From: Sva-07 sp963747375
Lineage (GTDB): Bacteria > Actinomycetota > Acidimicrobiia > Acidimicrobiales > Ilumatobacteraceae
DNA: 64,000 nucleotides
Reading direction: 5' to 3'
Assembly: GCA_963747375.1 (NCBI GenBank)
Contig: CAVVFL010000035.1
Location: forward strand, 1 to 64,000
Below are positions 8,300 through 17,433 of the stretch, piece after piece. A program made the translations under genes and the position numbers. The notes under the pieces are model-generated. The model worked only from the letters and a program-made list of their open reading frames with translations. It did no database searches and had not been told where the DNA came from. Numbering within the stretch: the stretch's first letter is position 1; each line of letters starts with the position of its first letter.

Positions 8300-9138
8300 T
8301 CAGGTCGGCGTGTCGGCGCGGCCGGTGAAGTCGTCCATCGTGTGGTACACGCCGAAGACGTGGTCGGCGAGGAAGTCGCGGACGTCGGTCGGGACGACGC
8401 CCTTGAGCATCTCGCTGAGCTGCACCGTCTTCGGCAGCACGACGAACGGCCGTCCGGCGAGCATCGCCGTCCAGGCCTCGTCGACGACGTCGGCCGGGTC
8501 GAGGATCGGCAGGAGCGGCGCCGACTTGGCCCCCTCGAACATGCCGGTGCGCGTGTAGTACGGGCAGACGGTCGTCACCTTGACGTGGTCGTGGCCGGCC
8601 TGCTTGAGCTCGAGGCGCACCGAGTCGGACCATCCGATCATCGCCCACTTGGATGCGGCGTACACGGCCATCCGCGGATTGGCGGTGAAGCCCGCCGCCG
8701 AGGCCAGGTTGAGCAGGCGGCACTCGCCGGGCGCTGCGATCATCGCCGGGAGGAACTCGTGGGCGACGTACATCGGGGCGAGGGTGTTGACGTCGATCGT
8801 CGTCGTGGTGTCGCGTTGGAGGTCGGTCTCCCAGAAGTACTGGTTGCCTCGGACGATGCCGGCGTTGTTGACGAGCACGTCGATACGGCCGAGCTCGTCG
8901 AGGACCGTGGCCGCGGTGTCCGCCACGGTCGTCGGCGTCGCTGACGTCGACGATGTAGCCGAGTGACGTCGCTCGATCCGCAGTCGAGCTCGGTGAGGGT
9001 GTCGTCGAGCGCGGCCTCGTCGACGTCCCAGAGCACGACTGCCGAGGCGCCCTCGGCGATGGCGCGCTCGGCGAACATCCGCCCCATCCCCATCGCCGCC
9101 CCGGTGACGAGGACGTTCTTCGACTTGACCGATTTCAT
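8300..9138 (-). CDS. SDR oxidoreductase, SDR16C/retinol-dehydrogenase-like (fatty aldehyde reductase candidate)
   Basis: About 279 aa. Rossmann motif NVLVTGAAMGMGRMFAE at residues 8-24, an acidic turn VVLWDVDEA that favours NAD(H), NNAG, then catalytic ASAAGF...YAASK (Ser, Tyr, Lys), and CPYYTRTGMFEGAK, a segment typical of the RDH10/DHRS3/17beta-HSD11 group that works on retinoids and lipid-droplet substrates. One base shift near 8950 restores the frame. Its ATG overlaps the stop of the upstream reductase by four bases (ATGA), so the two are translationally coupled. Reduction of a long-chain aldehyde to alcohol is the role the context suggests. Confidence 0.75.
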
Positions 9139-11230
9139 GACGGCTCCTTCGTCTCGACGGCGGCGGCCGGCTCCTGCGCCGCCCGAGCGGCCAGCGCTGC
9201 GGTGCGCACCCGATCGAAGTCGTCGTCGGTGTACGGCCCGTTGACACCCGAGATCGTGGCCAGCTTCATGCCGTGCTTCAGCCCGAGCCGGTAGATCTCC
9301 TTGACCTTCGGCCAGCTGATGCTGCGACCGACGGTGAAGTTCTCGTAGCGGCCCTCGAGCGCGAGCACGATCGTCTCGGCGAGGCAGGCGTAACACGACG
9401 CCGTCGGGCAGGCCGATGTTCTTCATCCGCACCTCGCCGGGCAGTTCGACCTCCCCGGACTCGATGACCAGGACGTCCGGACGCTTGGCGACGTCCTCGG
9501 GCGACATGTCGAGCGGGCGGGCGACGTCGGTGATGACGCAGCCCGGCTTGACGCTGCATGATGTCGAGCACCTTCTGCCCGGCCGCCGAGGTCGCCGTGA
9601 CGATCATGTCCATGTCCGACAGCGCCGCCGACGGGTCGGTCGCGACGTGGACGACGGCGCGCGGGTGGTCGTCGCTCGATCTCCTGCTTCAGCTGGAGCA
9701 GCTTGGCGGTCTCCGGAGAGACGAGCCAGACCTCGTCGGAGGCGAGGGCGAGGAGGCGGGCACAGACCGACCCGATCGCCCCGGAGGCACCGACGACCAT
9801 CGCCTTGCCGTGGAGGAGACCGTCGTCGTCGACTTCGAGCGATGCCGAGCCGGCGCACCGCTTCGTGCGCCGCCCACAGCGCCCCCGAGGCGCTGTAGCT
9901 GTTGCCGGTCGTCACCGGCAGCGGCGCCTGCTTGGCGACGGTGACGCCGGCGTCGCCGACGACCTTGGTGAACGCGCCGAGTCCCATGATCTGGGCGCCG
10001 AGACGCCGCGACAGCTCGGCGGCCTCGAGCAGGCGCGAGTAGGTGAACTCGGGTGGGTGAGCGAGCATCTGCTTCGGCGTCCCACCGACGGTGATCAGCC
10101 AGCCCTCGACCTCGTCGCCGGTGTCGGAGACGATGCCGGTGACGTGGCTGTAGACGAACGGCGGGATGTAGGCCACGGTCTTCTCGATGATGCTGGCTCG
10201 ATTCCGGGGATGCTCGTGATGCTGCCCCAGCGGCTCGACCTTCTTGAAGTACTCGGTCGACAGCGGGTGGATGACGAACGAGAAGCGACTCTTGCGGCGG
10301 CGGCCCCGTGGGCCACAGCAGCCGGGTTCGAGCTCGGCGTCCTGGATGAACCGGGCGAGGTCGTCGGTCGTCAGCTCGTTGCCGGACGGCAGGGTCGCAG
10401 CGACCATCGCCTCGTACATCGCGGGCACGATGACGAAGTCGAACGGCTGCGGCGTGATGTCGACGACGAGGTCGGCGCCGAGCTCGCGAGCGCGGCGAGC
10501 CGGTCCTCGGAGACCGTGCTCGTGATCACCGCCTTGCCGGCGAGGTCCGGCAGGCCGAAGCGCATCAGCTCGGAGAACGAGCCGATGATGACGTCGGCGT
10601 CCTTCAGCGGCGAAGTGGGCGACCTTGTCGCTGACCCAGCCGAACGGGCCGTCGACCTGCTCCTTGATCGAAGCCGGGCATCTGGCGCCAGGCGAACTCG
10701 CCGATGCCCGGCCGTGGTGGCGGTGATCGGGTTGGTCTTGACGTCGCCGGGAAGCACGAGGTCGTGACCGGCGGCAGTCGAAGATGATGTTGTCGGTGAA
10801 CTCGCGGAGGACGGCGATCGTGCGGTCGCGAGTGGTCGCCGCCGATCACGACCACGCGAGCATTGGCGAAGTAGCCGGGCATCTCGGCCTCGACCCGTCG
10901 GATCGCCCACTCCTGGAAGATGTCGGTGAGGAGCGAGTCGTCGCGCACGGGCACTCGCTGCGTCGTCTGCTTGATCCGCTTCGACGTCGTCGACGGAGTT
11001 GTCGAGGTGTCCGGCGGCGCGGGCCTCGCGGATTCCGCTGACAGCGATGGCGTCGGCTTCGAGCGACCAGCGCCAGACGTGGTCCTCGGCGGCCCGGCGT
11101 CGCCATTCGTGCCGACCCGTACCAGTCGGAAGTCTCGACCGCCGAGGGTGACGCGCTCGTCGTAGTCCCACTCGTCACCTTGGAAGGTGACGTTGACGAC
11201 GGTGATGCGCCCCGGCTCCTGTTCTGGCAT
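9135..11230 (-). CDS. Fusion: quinate-5-dehydrogenase-like domain plus acyl-ACP-reductase (AAR)-like domain, many frame breaks
   Basis: About 698 aa. ATG at 11228-11230 follows a strong GGAGG. N-terminal domain (about 1-305): RITVVNVTFQGDEWDYDERV, FRLVRVGTNGD, ADAIAVSGI, ADVIIGSFSELMRFGLPDLA and NELTTDDLARFIQDAELEP, resembling the quinate-5-dehydrogenase-like family. C-terminal domain follows cyanobacterial AAR: SFVIHPLSTEYFKK, GAQIMGLGAFTKVVG, TTGNSYSASGAL, the NADPH loop VVGASGAIGSVCARLL, RPDVLVIESGEVELPG and, after removing one extra T near 9395, YACLAETIVLALEG with the active-site Cys, then YENFTVGRS and KHGMKLA. No stop codon occurs in any frame at the domain junction near 10310, so a real fusion is likely. 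At least ten indels; annotate by protein alignment. Confidence 0.65.
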
Positions 11231-11257
11231 CGCCCCTCCTCGACGTACGGTCACTCG

Positions 11258-12766
11258 TCATCGTCGTCGTCTCTCCCCCTCGCCGCCAGGGACTTTCGGG
11301 CCGTCGGCGACCGACGCCAGTCCGGCGAGGTGCTGCTCGACGAGGTCGACGAAGTGATCCGGATCCGGGATCATCCGCGCATCGGTCGAGACACCGATCG
11401 TGAGCGCACCGTTGTAGCTGAACAGGCAGACCCCGAGCGGCTGGTCCGCCGACATCGGCACCCACCCGAGGATCGAGCGCACCGGTCGACCGGCCATCGT
11501 CAGTGCGGCCCGCGGTCCGGGGACGTTGGTCAGCTGCCCGATCGTCTTACCGGCGAAGAAGTCGGTGACCCGGCGGGCGATCGGTGACGGCGCCTCGGCG
11601 ATGGCGCGCTGGAAGCCGAATGCGACCATCGGCTCAGCGGAGTTCTTCAGTCTGGTCGTGCGCCGGTGGATCTCGCTGATCAGCTCGACGGGTTCCCGAA
11701 TGCCGAGCGGCATCGAGAGCATGACGACGACGAAGTGGTTGCCTAGTTCGTCGGGCAGCGTGGCGTCGATCGGCTGCAGCGACACCGGCATCATCCAAGA
11801 CAGGTCGGTGACCTCGGTGATGCCGCGCTCGTCGAGGTACTCGGTGAGCGCGAGCGAGACGCCCGCGAGCAGCACGTCGTTCAGGCTGACGCCGTGGGCG
11901 TGGCCCGTCGCACGGATGCCGTCGAGTGGGAAGCCTTCGGTCCAGGCGACCGACTTGTCGATGCCGGGGTGGCCACTCCACGCCTCGGCGTCGTGTCCGT
12001 CCGACAGCAGCATCCGACCGATCTCTCGCCACGAGTTGGAGAACTCGTTGTCGAGCGATGCCACACCCGGTGAGCGCATCGACGAGTTTGTCGGGACGGG
12101 TCATCAGGCGAAGTGCGTCGCCGATGCGGTGTGGAAGCCCGAGCGGGTTGGTCGTGGTCATCACGGTGCTCACGACGGCCCGCCCGGCGTGGCCGACGTA
12201 GTCGACCGTGTCGGTCACCGAGTGCTCGACGACATGGAGCACTCGCTCGAGGGGATGGTGATGTTCACCGGAGGCGTTGCGACCGACCGCCACCGGAATG
12301 GCACCATCGGCCGGATCGCACGTTGCCGATCAGCAGCTGCACCAGCCTGATGCCGTCGCCGAGTCCCGTGGTGGAAGCGGCTGTATACGTATCCGCCCGG
12401 ATCGTCGTCGGGCCCGGTGACGAGCTGCACCTCCCACAACGGATGCGAGTGGTCGAGCGGAACCGACAGCTGGCCGGAGACGTACGCCCTGATCGCGTCG
12501 ACCCGCCCGTCGTCGAGGACCACCCGGCGGACGTGGCGGTCGATGGCGAAGTCGACGTCGTCCTCCCACAGCCAGACGCCATCGTGTTCCACCGGGATCT
12601 GGGAGAGGACCCGGTACTTACGGACCATGCGGTCCATGATCAGATCGACGACGGCGTCGTACTCCGGCAGTTCGTCGAATCCCATCAGGCCGTTGACCTG
12701 CATGAGGTTGTTCGGCCGGTCCATCAGCAGCCACGTCAGGTCTTCCGGCGCAATCTGCGTGCCCAT
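11258..12766 (-). CDS. Wax ester synthase / diacylglycerol acyltransferase (WS/DGAT), two frame breaks
   Basis: About 503 aa, the usual size. MGTQIAPEDLTWLLMDRPNN is the typical opening; LSVPLDHSHPLWEVQLV precedes the catalytic HHGLGDG (HHxxxDG), found near residue 140 after one shift at about 12340. A second shift near 12070 joins the C-terminal half: GVSLNDVLLAGVSLALTEYL, NHFVVVMLSMPLG, and the conserved ISNVPGP-like QLTNVPGPRAALTMAG. Transfers fatty acyl from acyl-CoA to long-chain alcohol or diacylglycerol at the membrane or lipid body. First gene of the minus-strand set; GGGAGG precedes the ATG at 12764-12766; 27 bases separate its stop from the fused reductase. Confidence 0.85.
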
Positions 12767-12850
12767 GCTCTGCCTCCCGGACCGACGGGGCGGTGAGCGG
12801 CGCCGCATCCGCGTCCTGACGACGAGTGTAGATCCACCCGGCAACGCCGT

Positions 12851-13606
12851 GCGATTGCACCAGGGGTCAGGGTCGGTTCAAGGGGTGACGTGGCTGCTAT
12901 CGGGCCGTGGATGCGCAACGTCGCGCCGAGTTGGCCCGGTCGCGGTCGAAGGTCCCCAAACTTGTCGCGGATCGGGCGTTGGCTGGCTATGTGGCTCGGC
13001 GTTTGAAGGCCAAGGACTCACCGAGGGCCAAGCGCTGTGGTGGCAACACATTCGTTGGGATCGTTCAACCTGATCGGGTTGCGTCCACTGATTGCTGATC
13101 AACGTGTCGACGTCGGCCACATTGAAGGTGATCTGATCGTGGGCGCCTACAACCGTTCCGCGATCGCGACACTGTTCGACCGGGCGTCACGTTACGCGTG
13201 GCTCACCAAGTTGCCGCACGCCAAGAACGCCGAGCGCGTCCTCGATGCGTTGATCGCGAGACTGCGACGCATCCCGGCGCGTCTACGTCTGACGCTGACC
13301 TGGGACCAAGGCTCCGAAATGGCCCGCCACGTGGAGCTCGCCGAACGCTGCGGGATCGACATCTACTTCGCGGATCCCAAATCACCCTGGCAGCGGCCCA
13401 CCAACGAAAACGGCAACGCTCTCGTGCGTCGCTACGTCGGCAAAGGCACCGGCTTGTCCATCTACACCAACCGAGACCTACGAGCCATCGAACGACGAAT
13501 CAACACCATCCCACGACGATCCCTCAACTGGGCCACCGCCAACGACATCTACACTGCCGCTGTTGCGATGACCGGTTGAACCGACCCAGACCCCTGGCGC
13601 AATCGC
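12851..13606. mobile_element. IS30-type element, internally deleted, with terminal inverted repeats
   Basis: Terminal inverted repeats of 31 bp at 12851-12881 and 13576-13606 differ at two positions; both contain CCAGGGGTC and GGGTCGGTTCAA. Between them are only 694 bases, against about 1.0-1.2 kb for autonomous IS30 members. Right end lies 7 bases past the bkdB stop and left end 85 bases upstream of the WS/DGAT start. The element bears intact ends but a broken transposase, so it could move only if a full copy elsewhere supplies the enzyme. The exact end base and target duplication are not resolved. Confidence 0.75.
12907..13579 (+). pseudogene. IS30-family transposase, N-terminus and linker deleted
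   Basis: First fragment YRAVDAQRRAELARSRSKVP to ARRLKAKDSP matches the region just after the N-terminal HTH of IS30 transposases. The next 150 residues or so (the SHETIY region) are missing, and the frame shifts near 13030. The second fragment is the full DDE catalytic core: VGHIEGDLIVG (first Asp), LTLTWDQGSEMARH (second Asp), PWQRPTNENGN (Glu), and YTNRDLRAIERRINTIPRRS. The HTH is absent as well, lost between the left inverted repeat and residue YRAV. Not able to transpose by itself. Confidence 0.8.
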
Positions 13607-13612
13607 GCACCC

Positions 13613-14869
13613 TCAGGCGTCGATGAACAGGAAGGCGGGGGTCTCGAGCAGGGCCTTGATGCGTTGGACGAACACCGCAGCATCCCATCCGTCGACGATG
13701 CGGTGATCGAAGCTCGACGAGAGGTTGAACAGCTGGCGTGGCTCGAAGGCGGTGCCGCTCCACACGGGCCGGACCTCCAGCTTGTTCACTCCGACGATCG
13801 CGACCTCGGGCGCGTTGATGATCGGTGTCGTGACCAGGCCACCCATCGCACCCAGCGACGTGATCGTGATCGTCGAGCCGGACAGGACGTCGCGAGCAGC
13901 CGCGCCGCTGCGCGCCAGGTCCGACACGTGAGCGATCTCGGCTGCGAGCCCGTCGAGCGCTCGGCCTTCGGCGTGGCGGACGACGGGAACGCGCAGCCCG
14001 TCGTCGGTCTGGGTGGCGACGCCGAGATGCACCGCGTCGAACACGGTCAGCTCCTCGGTTTCGTGGTCGTAGTGAGCGTTCAGGTGCGGCTGCTCGCGCA
14101 CTGCGATGATGATGGCTCGCGCCAGGAACGGGAGCATCGTCAGGCGAGTTGTGTCCTCGCCGGAGCGGGCGTTCAATTCGCCGCGCAGTCGTTCCAGTTC
14201 GGTGGCATCCACCGCGTCGACGTAGGTGATGTGCGGGATCTCGCTCCACGCCGCACTCAAGCGATCGGCGATGCGTCGACGGACACCGCGCACGGGCTGG
14301 ACACGTCCTTCGTCCGACGCCGCGCGTGGGGCGGTCGTCGCACTCCCGGACGTGAGCAGACGGTCGAGATCGGCGTGGGCCACTCGCCCGTCCGGCCCGG
14401 TGCCCTGCACGCTTCCCAGTTCGATCTGCAGCCGAGCGGCGCGGGCGCGCACGGCCGGAGAAGCGAGCGCTCGACCATGCCCGCCTCCTGCAGCGGCCGC
14501 GGTCCGGTGTGGGTGTCGAGGAACCGGCTCGTCACCCGAGCTCGCCTCATTTGGTTCCGGCGCGTCGGCGGCGTCGTCGGCGGGTGGCGCATCGGTGGCC
14601 GGCGTCGGCTGCTGCTCCGGCTGCGCCTCTGCGGTGTCGATCTCGATCAGATCGCTGCCCACGGCGAGCACGTCGCCCGGTTTCCCGTGCAGGTCGACGA
14701 CGGTTCCCGACACCGGCGACGAGATCTCGACGGTGGTCTTGTCGGTCAACAGCTCGGCCACGTTGGTCTCCGGCGTCACCTCGTCGCCCACCTCGACCAG
14801 CCACGAAACGAGTTCGGCTTCGGCGACCCCTTCGCCGACGTCGGGCAGCTTCATCGTGAAGCGACTCAT
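13613..14869 (-). CDS. bkdB: Branched-chain 2-oxoacid dehydrogenase E2 (dihydrolipoyl acyltransferase)
   Basis: 418 aa. Lipoyl domain at residues 1-80 with the lipoylated Lys in LLTDKTTVEI; Pro/Ala/Glu-rich linker about 85-130; peripheral subunit-binding domain ALASPAVRARAARLQIELGS to GPDGRVAHADLD (about 133-170); catalytic domain with FNLSSSFDHRIVDGWDAAVF (His and Asp of HxxxDG). Moves the acyl group from E1 to CoA. Last gene of an operon: its ATG overlaps the bkdA2 stop by four bases. No E3 gene is in the window. Could also serve pyruvate, but the E1 partners are BkdA-like. Confidence 0.9.
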   Translation of the reverse strand: MSRFTMKLPDVGEGVAEAELVSWLVEVGDEVTPETNVAELLTDKTTVEISSPVSGTVVDLHGKPGDVLAVGSDLIEIDTAEAQPEQQPTPATDAPPADDAADAPEPNEASSGDEPVPRHPHRTAAAAGGGHGRALASPAVRARAARLQIELGSVQGTGPDGRVAHADLDRLLTSGSATTAPRAASDEGRVQPVRGVRRRIADRLSAAWSEIPHITYVDAVDATELERLRGELNARSGEDTTRLTMLPFLARAIIIAVREQPHLNAHYDHETEELTVFDAVHLGVATQTDDGLRVPVVRHAEGRALDGLAAEIAHVSDLARSGAAARDVLSGSTITITSLGAMGGLVTTPIINAPEVAIVGVNKLEVRPVWSGTAFEPRQLFNLSSSFDHRIVDGWDAAVFVQRIKALLETPAFLFIDA

Positions 14870-15879
14870 GTCCGCACCGTCTCGATCATCGCGGCGCCGA
14901 CGCGGTCGGGGCCCGGGAAGTACGACCACTCGTGCGCATGGGGGTACGGGGTGTCCCACCCGCACACGCGGGCGACCGGCGCCTCGAGGTGGAAGAAGCA
15001 GCGGTCTTGCACCTGGGCGCAGAGCTCGGCACCGAACCCTGACGTCAGCGTGGCCTCGTGCACGACGAGGCAGCGGCCGGTCTTGCGAACCGATTCGACG
15101 ATCGTGTCGATGTCGAGCGGTACCAGCGTTCGCAGGTCGATGATCTCGGCGTCGATCCCGTGTTCCTCGGCCGCGGCCTGGGCGACGTGGACCAGGGTGC
15201 CGTACGCGAGCACGGTCAGGTCGTCACCGGTGCGGTGGATGCGGGCGGTCCCGATGTCGATCTTGTAGTAGCCGTCGGGCACCTCACCCAACGGATGCTT
15301 CGACCACGGCACGATCGGCTTGTCGTGGTGACCGTCGAACGGGCCGTTGTAGACGCGCTTGGGTTCGAGGAACACGACCGGATCGTCGTCCTCGATCGCC
15401 GCGATCAACAGCCCCTTGGCGTCGTAGGGGTTCGAGACGACGATCGTGGTCAGCCCGGCCACGTGCGTGAACAGCGCCTCGGGGCTCTGCGAGTGCGTCT
15501 GGCCGCCGTAGATCCCGCCACCGGTCGGCATGCGGACCACGAGCGGTGCGGTGAAGTCGCCCGCGGAGCGGTGCCGGAGTCGAGCGGCTTCGGACACCAG
15601 CTGGTCGTAGGCGGGGTACATGTAGTCGGCGAACTGGATCTCGACGCACGGTCGGAGTCCGTAGGCGGCCATGCCGACGGCGGCGCCGACGATGCCGGCT
15701 TCGCTGATCGGCGAGTCGAAGCAGCGGTGGTTGCCGAACTTCTTCTGCAGCCCCTGGGTGCAGCGGAACACGCCGCCGAAGTACCCGACGTCCTCGCCGA
15801 ACACGACGACTCGATCGTCGCGCTCCATGGCGATCTCGTGTGCGCTGCGGATCGCCTCGATCATCGACATCTGGCTCAT
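14866..15879 (-). CDS. bkdA2: Branched-chain 2-oxoacid dehydrogenase E1 beta subunit
   Basis: 337 aa, intact. MSMIEAIRSAHEIAMERDDR, VVFGEDVGYFGGVFRCTQGL, CFDSPISEAGIVGAAVGMAA, IQFADYMYPAYDQLVSEAAR and PTGGGIYGGQTHSQSPEALF are the transketolase-pyrimidine domain; the C-terminal domain follows with IDLRTLVPLDIDTI and the conserved VVHEATLTSGFGAEL. The Glu of SEAGIVG region and the aromatic loop serve thiamine diphosphate activation. Long match to Pseudomonas-type BkdA2 rather than to AceE-type pyruvate enzymes. Starts 2 bases after bkdA1 stops and overlaps bkdB. Confidence 0.92.
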   Translation of the reverse strand: MSQMSMIEAIRSAHEIAMERDDRVVVFGEDVGYFGGVFRCTQGLQKKFGNHRCFDSPISEAGIVGAAVGMAAYGLRPCVEIQFADYMYPAYDQLVSEAARLRHRSAGDFTAPLVVRMPTGGGIYGGQTHSQSPEALFTHVAGLTTIVVSNPYDAKGLLIAAIEDDDPVVFLEPKRVYNGPFDGHHDKPIVPWSKHPLGEVPDGYYKIDIGTARIHRTGDDLTVLAYGTLVHVAQAAAEEHGIDAEIIDLRTLVPLDIDTIVESVRKTGRCLVVHEATLTSGFGAELCAQVQDRCFFHLEAPVARVCGWDTPYPHAHEWSYFPGPDRVGAAMIETVRT

Positions 15880-15880
15880 C

Positions 15881-17126
15881 TCAGCCCTCGACCTGGTCCC
15901 GTTGTTCGCGCAGGTGACGCGGCAATTCTGCGAACACGTCGTCGAACATGGTCTTCGGGCTTCCCACGGCCCCCGACTTGACCGAGCCGTGCGAGTCGGC
16001 CTCGGCGAACGCGGTCTCGACCTCGCGGTCGACCTCTTCCTGCAACGACTGCTGACGATCGTCGTCCCACGTTCCGATGGCGACGAGGTGCTGTCGCAGG
16101 CAGTCGATCGGATCCCCCAGCGGGAAGCGTTCGGCTTCGTCCGGCGGCCGGTAGACCGACGGGTCGTCGGAGGTGGAGTGCGCACCGCGACGCAGCGTGA
16201 CCCACTCGATCAGGGTAGGACCGAGATTCGTGCGCGCCCGCTCAGCCGCCCAACGCGACGCCGCGAACACGGCGAGATAGTCGTTGCCGTCGACGCGGAT
16301 GGCGGGGATGCTGAAGCCGTAGCCCCGGTCGGCAAACGTCGCAGACGCCCCACGCGCGAAATCTTCGGGGGTGGAGATCGCCCAATGGTTGTTGACGATG
16401 TTGAGCACGACCGGCGCCTGGTACGTGGACGCGAAGACCGAGCGCGGCATGGAAGTCCGACTCGGCGGTGGCGCCTTCGCCGATCCATGCCGACGCGATC
16501 TCGGTCCCGCCCCGCAGCGCCGATGCCATCGCCCAACCGACGGCTTGGATGTACTGCGTGGCGAGGTTGCCAGAGATCGAGAAGAAGCCGTGCTCCTTGG
16601 AGGAGTACATCACCGGCAGCTGACGACCGTGGAGCGGGTCACGCACGTTCGACAGGATCTGGTTCATCATGTCGACGAGCGGATAGCCCGACGAGATCAA
16701 GAGCCCCTGCTGGCGGTAGGTCGGAAAATGCATGTCACCGGGCTCGAGGGCACGGCGTTGTCCGCAGGCGATGGCCTCCTCACCGAGCGACTGCATGTAG
16801 AACGACGTCTTGCCCTGGCGGTGAGCGCGCAGCATGCGAGCATCGAAGCTGCGCGTCAGCATCATGTCGCGAAGCCCACGTCGCTTCTCGTCCGGGGACA
16901 GCTCCGGCACCCAGTCCCCGACCGCGTTGCCGTCGTCGTCGAGGACGCGGACCAGTTGCTTGCGCATCAGCGCGACACGTTCGACCTTCTCGTCGAGCGC
17001 CGGCTTCGCCATCTCCCCCGCAGCGCTGATGAAGCGCACCTGGTCGGCCTTGCTCTCGCCTCGGGCTGGCTCGGGGATGCGCAGTCGGAGTGGCTCGCGA
17101 GTCGAGTCGTTCGAATCGCTTGTCAT
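15881..17126 (-). CDS. bkdA1: Branched-chain 2-oxoacid dehydrogenase E1 alpha subunit, one frame break
   Basis: About 415 aa after repairing one shift near 16445. N-terminal extension LRLRIPEPARGESKADQVRF is typical of the BkdA1 type. Body: MLTRSFDARMLRAHRQGKTS, MHFPTYRQQGLLISSGYPLV, LPVMYSSKEHGFFSISGNLA, WIGEGATAESDFHAAL and, across the break, VVLNIVNNHWAIS, so the thiamine-diphosphate signature (GEG...NN) is complete. The phosphorylation-loop region RRGAHSTSDDPSVYRP is present. Good Shine-Dalgarno GGAGGTGGCG before ATG 17124-17126. First gene of bkdA1-A2-B. It supplies branched acyl-CoA primers from Val/Leu/Ile keto acids. Confidence 0.9.
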
Positions 17127-17159
17127 CGCCACCTCCTCCGCTCCTGCTGCTCTTGGCTC

Positions 17160-17402
17160 TCCATCGTCGCGCAAGTGGACGGTGCGCAGGTGCAGCGCCT
17201 CGTGATCACGGAATTCCTGGGCCCCGTGGAAGCCAGCCTGCGCAACCATGGCCTGTCCAGTCGCGAGGCGCGCGACGTTGCCACCGGGTTCCTCGCGATG
17301 GTGCGCGGTCTCCAAGTCGATCTCGCGGTGTCGGGCGATCAGCGCAGGGTCGACGAAGCGATGTACCGCTACATCGACACCATCACTCGAACGGCAACCT
17401 GA
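17160..17402 (+). pseudogene. TetR-family C-terminal remnant
   Basis: Reads VQRLVITEFLGPVEASLRNH, GLSSREARDVATGFLAMVRG, LQVDLAVSGDQRRVDEAMYR to a stop at 17402. This is the last part of a TetR ligand-binding domain (the FxALxxGLxLDLLATGD pattern). The N-terminal HTH is absent and the 5' side runs straight into the bkdA1 upstream region. It is placed divergently from the bkd operon, where a TetR regulator of branched-chain metabolism would be expected, so the operon may have lost its local regulator. A short expressed fragment is unlikely to bind DNA. Confidence 0.5.
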
Positions 17403-17433
17403 CACGCGGCCGCGCCGACGAGTCCGATCACGC

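Noticed and set aside
9135..11230. Alkane pathway (AAR plus ADO)
   Set aside because: No di-iron aldehyde-deformylating oxygenase is in the window; WS/DGAT and SDR fit wax ester better.
13613..17126. Pyruvate dehydrogenase operon
   Set aside because: E1 alpha N-terminal extension and E1 beta sequence match the Bkd type; pyruvate use remains possible but is second choice.
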